Shown here: positions 56,429 through 64,000 of the stretch, one piece after another | Numbering within the stretch: position 1 is the stretch's first letter | Layout of the letters: every line of letters starts with the position of its first letter | Source: Didymella arachidicola | Taxonomy: Eukaryota; Ascomycota; Dothideomycetes; Pleosporales; Didymellaceae | Length of the DNA stretch: 64,000 bases | Reading direction: 5' to 3' | Assembly (NCBI GenBank): GCA_016630955.3 | Contig: CM049995.1 | Span: 1,488,001-1,552,000 of the forward strand | Program-made: the position numbers and the translations under genes | Notes under the pieces: model-generated | The model's input: the letters and a program-made list of their open reading frames with translations, nothing else | Told to the model about the DNA's origin: nothing | Database searches by the model: none

Positions 56429-58044
56429 CTAACCGAACAAAACATCACCCAGACGGATAGATACAGTCTTGGTCTGAAGGTAGTTGTCCAGAGCAGCCTC
56501 CCCAAGCTCACGGCCTATGCCGGACTCTTTGTACCCCCCGAACGGAAGAGCGTGATGGAGTGTATTGTAGGTGTTGACCCAGACAGTTCCGGCCTTGAGT
56601 GCGTTGGCGACCTCAATGGCGGTCTTGAGGCTGGTGGTGTGAAGAGCGGCAGCCAAACCGTAAGTTGTGCTGTTGCTCGCCTTGATGACGTCTTCCTTGG
56701 TCTTGAACTTTGAAATTGTGCAGACAGGGCCGAAGATCTCTTCTTGCTGGATCTTCATGTCCTCAGTGACGTTGGAGAAGATGGTAGGCTCAATGAAGTA
56801 ACCCTTGTCACCCTTGCGCTTACCGCCAGTCTCAACAGTGGCACCGGCCTTCTTGCCCTCATCGATGTAGGACATGATGCGGTCGAACTGGAGCTGAGAG
56901 ACCTGGGGACCCTGGAAGGTGTCCTCCTTGAATGGGTCACCGACTTTGTTACTCGCGGCGCGCTCCCTGAATCGCTCAATGAACTTGTCGTAGATCTCCT
57001 CCTGAACGTAGATACGGGAACCGGCACAGCAGCACTGGCCATGGTTGAAGTAAATACCGAAGTTGACCCAGTTGAGAGCCTCGTCGATGTCGGCATCGGC
57101 GAAAACGATGTTGGGGGACTTGCCACCAAGCTCAAGGGTGACCTTCTTCAAGTTGGAGCCAGCAGCGGCCTTCAGGATCTGGCGACCGACAACAGTGGAA
57201 CCAGTGAAGGCAATCTTGTCAATACCCATGTGGGAAGACATGGCAGCACCAGCGGTCTTTCCGAAACCGGTAATGACGTTGATGACACCCGGGGGGAAAC
57301 CGGCCTTCTGAATGAGTGTGCACGCGACGTAGGCGGAGAGAGGGGTCTGCTCAGCAGTCTTCAGAACAATGGTGTTACCAGTGGCAATGGCGGGACCGAT
57401 CTTCCATGCCCACATGAGCAGGGGGAAGTTCCAGGGAATAATCTGACCGCAGACACCAACCTTTGGATTCAGCAAAGCTCTAGATGGTGCGAATCGATAT
57501 ACTTACAGGTTCCTTGCGGATGTAGTTGAATGTTTCGGGTGTTGTGTCAACGATCTTGCCCTCAATCTTGTCGGCCCAGCCTCCGTAGTACCTCAGGCAG
57601 CCGGCGGCATTTGGGACATCGACGTTCTTGGCCATGTTGAAGGCCTTGCCGTTGTCGAGAGCCTCGACAGCGGCGAGGAGATCGGCATTCTCGAGGAAGA
57701 GGTCGGCAAGCTTGACAAGAAGCTTTCCGCGGTTCTCGGGTGTCTCCTTCCTCCAGGGGCCGTTGAACGCGGTGCGGGCGGCCTCGACAGCAATGTCGAC
57801 ATCCTTCTCGGTCGCCTCTTGGACGGATGTGATAACCTCTTCTGTGGAAGGGTTGATAACCTGAAAGGTCTTGCCGTCAACAGACTTGATGAACTCATTG
57901 TTGATGAAGCTATTCCACATATTAGAGGCGGCGGCAGACAGTGGAGCTTCCGAAGACCGGTCACTGATGGTGTACTTACAGACCAGTAGGCTGGTCGTAC
58001 TCGCCCGTCTGGGGAGTCTTAAGCTTCACTGTAAGTCCAGACAT
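56429..58044 (-). CDS. NAD(P)-dependent aldehyde dehydrogenase
   Basis: Three exons (58044-57980, 57909-57507, 57460-56429) encode 499 residues, the standard length. The enzyme oxidises aldehydes such as acetaldehyde to acids in the cytosol. Visible sites are IIPWNFPLLMWAWK, the cofactor loop FTGSTVVGR, the general base in LELGGKSP (E266), the catalytic cysteine in GQCCCAGSR (about C300) and EEIFGPV. The end YKESGIGRELGE and TKTVSIRLGD are typical. The sequence matches the fungal AldA type and the mould-allergen ALDH type of Cladosporium and Alternaria. Introns are 70 and 46 nt. The first exon codes only 21 residues (MSGLTVKLKTPQTGEYDQPT). The 3' UTR side borders the repeat island. Confidence 0.96.
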
Positions 58045-59866
58045 GATTGTAATTGCTAATTGGGTATCGAAGAAAATAAAACGTGAGTGAGGACTGGATC
58101 AGCAGAAGAGGGGCAGTCAAGTCTTAAGTATTTGCCGCTACGAAAGCACGAAAGGATGTCTCCACCAGACGAGCACCCATAGGGAAGATCGCCCAGACAG
58201 CCTCGGCCGTCAGGAGCCCGTCTCGAGCAAGCTCGCGGCCTATCGCAGCTTTGATCGTGCGTGTCGAGTGGCGCCTATTGCTGCGGCATGGAGCTTTTGC
58301 CCCGCTCTTCTAGCCATTGGCGTGCTACCCCTCCCCCGCAATGGTCTTTCGCGACGTGTTGTTGCCGCATGTAACCACGCCTCACATGGAGCTGGCAGTC
58401 CAATTTGGAATAGACAGGATGGCTAGCATAGGCCCGACCATGGATTCGATTGCTGATGGCTTCTGTACCTGCTGCACCACTTTTTCCAAGATGCACAATT
58501 GCGACGTGAACCTCTGCACGCACAATCTATCAAGCTCGGCATTTGGCTCATTCCGAGCATAGCTTTGTCCACTTCAGATGCTCCATGCTAGCACAAACCG
58601 GGTAATCCTGGACCCCTGCCCCAGCGCGCTCGGCTTCCTTTCGAGCGAGTATCGGAGAGAGATGCCCAGAGGACAAACGCTGCGAAAACCTTCCACGTCA
58701 TTGCTAGAGTAATCATAAAAGACATTGATGCCAGAGCAGCTGCAGGCAACATGCAGAGGACAGAAAGTTTCAGGTCGAGCCTATACGATCCGATGTGGCT
58801 GCATCGGATGAGCGCTCCATTACCCCAGCACATTGTCGTGACAGGGCTCCGAGTCTGGAGCTAAGCAGTATAGTAATCTCCAAGCTGCTGGTTTCGCGGG
58901 GATAAGCTGGTGAGGTGGGAGCTAAGAGTTCTCCGCACAAAAGGGTCTGCAGACGCGAATAGGATTACTGCATACTGGTAGCCGGAACCTCACTATGCAC
59001 GACTTCCGGACCCTGACGTGGTTTAGCAGGTTATCGTTGTGATCGCTCGATTCAGAGCGGAAAGGAAACATAAATCGTCTTTGGTGAGGCAGAATGGGCA
59101 GGATATCTTCGTAAGCTTTTGTCAGATGCGGGGCGCGGGGTCTTTCCGCGGAAAGCTGTGCGTAGATGGAACGTTCCGTTCACATCCCTAAGGATATCAA
59201 CAAACCAAATGTAGAATCTTATCGCCATCCTTTTCCAGCCCCCTGTCGCTTGACTGCATGCGGGCCTCCATATCGCGCATGCGGGTCTCCACATCGCACG
59301 TTGACAGCGACCTCTTCCGCTTGAGCGTTCCGTTGCGCTTCGTTACGGGCCAACGCGGCTCGCAACCGTATCTCCGAGTAAGGCTGTTAACATAGCTTGA
59401 CACATCGAGCAGAACACATATCCCCAGGCGAAAGTAAACAGCGCGAGCCATTCTAGTTCTATGCCACTGATGCCAGGTTCGGAGATTGGCGACAGCGTGC
59501 CCATTGACGGCAACATCGTAAGCGCACGGAGCTTCTTGCAGGCAGAGGGCGGTCAGTTTCACACTTCGATGAGGTCGGACACAAGGACATCCCGTCAGTG
59601 ACTGCCATTTCTATACTGGCTACCTAGACCCGTAGGAGATGGAATAGTAGTCGCTCCCGTGCTGTACAAAACCGAACCGGAAAGCGTGTCGACCAATATT
59701 CGTCGCAATTTAGAGGTCGTATCGTTTGCGTTTAATGAATAGTAAAGATCCCAAAGAAAGCAACGGAAAGAAGGCCCGGTATTTTGTGGGCGTGGATTGC
59801 TGCTCAAAGTCGGGTAAACCATGAAGAGGAGATAAGTCATCAAAACTATTGGAAGGTCAAAGTCGC
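58045..59866. other. Intergenic stretch, nothing recognised
   Basis: This 1.8-kb region lies between the ALDH start and the 3' end of the YRA1-type gene. The part next to 58045 should be the ALDH promoter. No gene, RNA or clear repeat was seen. Confidence 0.5.
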
Positions 59867-61443
59867 CTAAAGCATCTCGTCGTCCATAGCGGTGTCGCCT
59901 CCTGCGGCAGCTGGGGCGGCTTCGGCACCGTTGGTGGCCATGGCGTCATTGCTGCCCTCAGCAGTGGGGAAGTAATCGGCCATCTCGGCATCAAGCTCCT
60001 CGATAGTCTTCTTCTTCTGGCGCTCACGGCCACCGCGGCCCTTTCCGCGTCCTCGCGTGGCCTCGCCACGTCCCTTTCCAGCAACAGGAGCGGCCTTGTC
60101 GGTGGTGGCAGGCTTAGGCTTGTCCTTCTTCGGTTGTCTATATTGATGAGCGGTTGCCAAGCCATGTTGGACAAAGGTAGACTTACGTGACACGGTCAGC
60201 TAGGGATGACTGCTTTGTTTGGGCGGGTACATTCGCAGCGCTGACGAGGAGGTCAACGCGAATGGGGCGGTTGTCGATCTTGACGCCGTTCAGGGCTGTG
60301 GTAGCCTTGGAAGCCTGGTCGGCACGGTTGAAGATCACAGTCGCGCTTCCGAGGCTCTTGCCGTTCGGTCCGTACTGCATAAGAATCCTCTTGGGCCTGC
60401 CAACGCCAATTGCGGAGGCAAAGTAGTCCTAAAAGGCGTATTAGTCGTCGTGGTAGGGCAGGTAAATCGTAGCAATAACGCGTGATGCGCAAGTCCCGAG
60501 CCAGCAGTTGTAATCGTCCTCGAATCCATATTCGGTAATCGTACGGCAGCGCTCGGAAAGCTGGGATCGATGTTCAGGCGCAGCGAGAAGACCTTTCGGT
60601 GCAGACTGAGCCCTTGGAATGCTGAAGCAGACACTGAGCTATGGAGGAGTGCGTCGTGAATACGCCGCGAGCCATCTCTAAGAGTGTTTTTCCTTGCCCT
60701 CAGTTGATGAAAAACACTCCATGTTCGTAGATTGGCTGACTCCTCGGTGCTTGGAAGCTCACTGAGCTGCAGCAAGCTGCGCTAGCCCTGGCACCACCTA
60801 GACAAAAAAGTCGAACACTTTTGATGAGGTCAGCGGCCAAGAATGTCCGATATTGTTTGTCTAGGTGGTGCTAGGCTGTCTGCGCGTTGGTGTCTGTTCT
60901 CGTGCTGTCTGCCTGGCGAGTCCCAGCTTTCGTCGCAGAAGCGCCTCAGGGTGTTCGCATGCTGCTAGTCTTATGCCAGATGTGTCTGCCAAACACGAAT
61001 CTTGACGTGACTTCGTTGCAAGTCATGACTCAACCGTGCTGAGGGCTTAAGGGAAAGTTCGATCTCGTCGCTCGGACGCGTTCATGCGTAAAATGCGACA
61101 AGAATAGGTTCAAAGACCCACAGCGGTCTTACATACCTGAAGTTGACCTTGCTCAACGTCCAACGGCTGGATGCGGTTAGCGGAGTTCGGCGCGTCATTT
61201 GGGTGTTGAACCTACCAAGTTGGAGATCATGATCTTGCTCTCACCGCCGGATGGGGCGGGGCCTGTGGGAGCTGCCTTGGGCTGCTTGGCCTGTCTTGTG
61301 GATTTCTTGACACCGCCGACGGGGGCAGCAGGAGCAGCAGGACGGCCAGCTTCTGGGCGACGACCGCCGCGGCCCTTGCGGGTCGACTGCTTCCTCGAGC
61401 TGATGATGGACTCGAGGGACTGGTCGAGGCGCGATTCAGACAT
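59867..61443 (-). CDS. YRA1: YRA1/ALY-REF mRNA export factor
   Basis: Four exons (61443-61216, 61166-61137, 60428-60187, 60137-59867) encode 256 residues. The protein has the ALY/REF plan: an N-terminal helix (SESRLDQSLESIISSRK), an Arg/Gly/Lys-rich stretch, a central RRM (KIMISNLPLDV, SLGSATVIFNRADQASKA, LNGVKIDNRPIRVDLL), then an RGG-rich region (RGRGKGRGGRERQ). It ends in a conserved helix (TIEELDAEMADYF). It couples the TREX complex and Mex67 to spliced mRNA. Introns 1 and 3 are 49 nt, but intron 2 is 708 nt (61136-60429), inside the RRM, with a good branch site (GACTAATAC) and TAG acceptor. In S. cerevisiae a comparably long YRA1 intron is required for autoregulation, so control by inefficient splicing is plausible here. 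Exon 2 is only 30 nt. Confidence 0.92.
60787..60875. repeat. 20-bp inverted repeat within the long YRA1-type intron
   Basis: Arms at 60787-60806 and 60856-60875 (CACCACCTAGACAAA and its complement) pair over 20 positions with one mismatch, leaving a 49-nt loop. In the transcript they could form a stable stem. Alternatively they are terminal repeats of an 89-bp miniature element. No clear target-site duplication was found. Confidence 0.8.
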
Positions 61444-61856
61444 GATGGCGGTCGGTGAGGATGGTGACGTGTTTGGGAAGGGATGCGCTGAGTGAAGGCA
61501 GCGAGCGCGACGAGACTAATGTCGTGGTTTGTTTGGGCAGGGCGCGTGGCAGCTGGTGTGAGGACAGTTGTCGCGTGTGCGCGTAGAGGCTTGAGCGCAG
61601 TGCAGAGAGAGTGCAAAGTAAGGCTGCAGAAGATGGCTGTGGTGGAGTCGGTGGAGTGATGGGGAAGAGGATGGAAGGGAGAGCGATGAGGCAGAACAAA
61701 AGGGAGAGACAAATGGCGCTAGGCGCATCACAGCGCACGGCAGCTGCGCCACGTCAGGATCCCGGTCGCGCCTGCCCAAAGGGCCAAAGCTCAGCCTAGA
61801 GTGACGACGATAGCTCCCACCTCGTCCAAGTGGCACAACAATGGATCGGTAGCAGA
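61444..61856. other. Divergent promoter region of YRA1-type and VPS11 genes
   Basis: This 413-bp stretch separates the two start codons. No coding exon was recognised; short frames there are without family support. Confidence 0.55.
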
Positions 61857-64000
61857 ATGGCTGTGACTCCGGTGAGCGAGCCTACAATATGCGCGCATTG
61901 TGGCGAAGCTAACGCCGTCTCAGTGGCAGTTCAAGTTCTTCGACGTCTCGCAGGTGAAGCTCCCGGACGACGAGAGCGCGTTCCTCGCCGAGGTATGCCT
62001 CCAATATCCGCAGCGAACAGCGCCCTTCTCACACATCGCAGCCCGGGAATACCACCTGCGTCGTCTCTGGCTCCGAAAGCATCTTCATCGGTAGCGCCGA
62101 TGGAGTCGTCCGCATCCTGTCGCAGGCCTTCAAGGTCGTGCGCGCGTTCCAGGCCCACGACGCCGGCGCTATCACCTACATGAAGCAGATCGAGGGCACA
62201 GCGCTGCTGGTCACAATAGCAGAAGATCTGTCCAGCGAGCCTGTTCTGAAAGTTTGGGCGCTGGACAAGCTGGAGAAGAAGACAGGAATCCCACGCTGCC
62301 AGAGCACACTTCAGATACAGAATGGGCGCAAGCAATTCCCCATCTCAGCCTTTGCTGCACTAGATGATCTTTCGCAGCTTGCTGTAGGCTTTGGCAATGG
62401 CGCTGTCACCGTTGTCAGAGGCGACCTTATCCATGATCGAGGGGCCAGGCAAAGGACTGTCTTCGAATCCGAGGAACCCATCACAGGCATCGAGTTCAGA
62501 GAGGGAAACATCACCACCCTGTATATCGCCACGACCGCACGTATTATGACGTTCGTGATATCAGGTCGTGGACAAGGGCAGCCTGCGAAGTCCTTGGACG
62601 AGTATGGCTGCGCGAAAGATTGCATAGCTGTAGACAAGACTACACGAGACGTCGTGGTGGGGAGGAACGATGCAATATACTACTACGGCCAGCACGGCCG
62701 AGGGCCGCCATACACCTATGAAGGCGAGAAGAAGATGATCTCCACCTATAAGGATTACGTCGTTATCGTCGCGCCGCCAAAGTCGAATGCAATGCCCAGG
62801 TCCAACCCACTGCGTGCTTTTGGCGTTGGCGCGGCCGACGATGCCTTCAACACGTCGACCTTTACACTACTGAATACCGAGCTCCGATACGTGGCGCATC
62901 AGGAACAGCTAACGTCACAAGTGCAGAACATTGTGTCCGAGTGGGGCGATCTGTTCGTCTTCACGATAGATGGAAAGGTAGAGAAGCCGGGACAGTCGTT
63001 CCAGTATCAGCGTTGACATCAGGCAGATTTTGAGGTACCGCGAAAAACCCTTTGCACAGAAGCTGGACATTCTGTATCAACGGAATCTCTACGTTTTGGC
63101 TATAAACTTGGCTCAGAAAGCTGGCCTCGATGCATCACAGCAGAACGTCATACTTCGGAAGTTTGGCGACTACCTGTACTCCAAGCAGGACTACGATACA
63201 GCCATGCAGCAGTATCTCAAAGCGATTGACAACACAGAGCCGTCTCAAGTGATTCGAAAGGTGCGTTTCCTGTACTCTTGTCACTAAACAGGCTAACAAT
63301 AAGGCAGTTTCTAGATACCCAAAGGATACACAACTTGATTGAGTACTTAGAAGAACTTCACGATCACCACAAAGCTACATCGGATCATACAACCCTATTG
63401 CTAAATTGCTATGCGAAGCTCAAGGATGTTGACAAGCTGGAAGAGTTTATCAAGTCGCCAGATGACCTGAAATTTGACCTCGATACCGCCATCTCCATGT
63501 GTCGACAAGGTGGCTACTACGACCAAGCTGCCTTCCTAGCGCGCAAACATGGCGAGCACGAGCTTGTAGTTGATGTCCTTATTGAGGACTCGAAACGATA
63601 CGCTGAGGCACTGGCATACATCTGGCGTCTAGAGCCCGAAGTTGCATACTTCAACCTGATGAAGTACGCCACAGTCTTACTTCAGCAAATACCAAAGGAT
63701 ACGACCCAACTCTTTATCGACTATTACACAGCCACGTTCCGCCCGAAAAAGGATGCCATCATAATACCAGATGCCCCTGTATCAGGAGGTGGAATGGGTA
63801 TGGGATTTGGTGTAGCTTCGAGCGCAGTACAGAACCTTGCAGCGCTGCTGCCCTTGCCGTACATGAACACCAGTGCGCTTGCGTCGCCGCCCACTGGCGA
63901 GCAGAAGAGCACAATGAGCCAGGCACGAATAATCGAGCAGGTCTCAGACGAGCCGGCGCCCAGGTATAAGGTGCCCAAACCACGGACTGCATTTTCAGCA
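61857..64000 (+). CDS. VPS11: Vacuolar protein sorting protein 11 (3' end outside window)
   Basis: Five exons so far (61857-61871, 61924-61992, 62042-62977, 63027-63260, 63308-64000), about 649 residues, with the frame still open at the edge. VPS11 (PEP5) is a core subunit shared by the HOPS and CORVET tethering complexes that act in vacuole and endosome fusion. The start MAVTP splices to WQFKFFDVSQVKLPDD, the usual N-terminus. The N-terminal beta-propeller repeats are visible (FIGSADGVVRIL, LAVGFGNGAVTVVRGDL). From about residue 350 the clathrin-like alpha-solenoid starts: YREKPFAQKLDILYQRNLYVLAI, then KFGDYLYSKQDYDTAMQQYLKAI. A RING finger is expected beyond the window. Exon 1 is only 15 nt. 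The gene shares its upstream region with the YRA1-type gene. Confidence 0.93.

Noticed and set aside
56744..57529. 261-codon + strand frame
   Set aside because: It is antisense to the clearly recognised aldehyde dehydrogenase exons.

Overview
The window comes from the nuclear genome of a filamentous ascomycete. Nearly every gene is cut by short GT-AG introns, mostly 45-60 nt, often with a CTAAC-like branch site just before the acceptor. The gene set includes PEX20, fungal GH35 lactase, AzgA purine permease, a PTH11/rhodopsin-domain protein and GPI-anchored wall proteins. Protein resemblances (for example the aldehyde dehydrogenase to the mould-allergen type) suggest Dothideomycetes; that placement is inference from family knowledge, not a search. 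Exon models were joined by hand so that splice sites, phase and family alignment agree. All complete multi-exon models sum to whole codons, but no transcript data were available.

Layout. 0-6.5 kb: the 3' part of a large low-complexity protein with WG motifs, convergent with the CK2 regulatory subunit. 6.9-8.6 kb: a decaying LOV/PAS photoreceptor-type gene. 8.6-12.1 kb: no recognisable gene. 12.1-14.2 kb: AzgA-type purine permease. 15.6-22.1 kb: a methyltransferase-like protein, a peroxiredoxin-like protein, a TLC-domain membrane protein and a CUS2/Tat-SF1 splicing factor. 22.5-23.6 kb: a broken RtcB-like RNA ligase. 25.1-30.7 kb: a GPI-anchored SOD-like protein, PEX20 and a coiled-coil protein. 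32.8-36 kb: secreted GH35 beta-galactosidase. 36-40.3 kb: no recognisable gene. 40.3-46.8 kb: a seven-helix rhodopsin-domain protein, a secreted FAD enzyme and a small GPI-type protein. 47.9-53.9 kb: a G-patch protein, a short-chain dehydrogenase, an intron-containing tRNA-Ile(AAU) and a DDHD phospholipase. 54.2-56.4 kb: an AT-rich repeat island with tandem and inverted repeats and a small ORF encoding three near-identical peptide repeats. 56.4-58 kb: aldehyde dehydrogenase. 59.9-64 kb: a YRA1/ALY mRNA-export factor with an exceptionally long intron, divergent from VPS11, which runs off the right edge.

Most genes are unrelated housekeeping or secreted functions; I see no biosynthetic cluster, operon-like unit or defence system. 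The points most worth a second look are the 708-nt YRA1-type intron with an internal inverted repeat, two independent pseudogenes (LOV/PAS and RtcB-like), the repeat island at 54-56 kb with its peptide-repeat ORF, and the WG-rich protein at the left edge.
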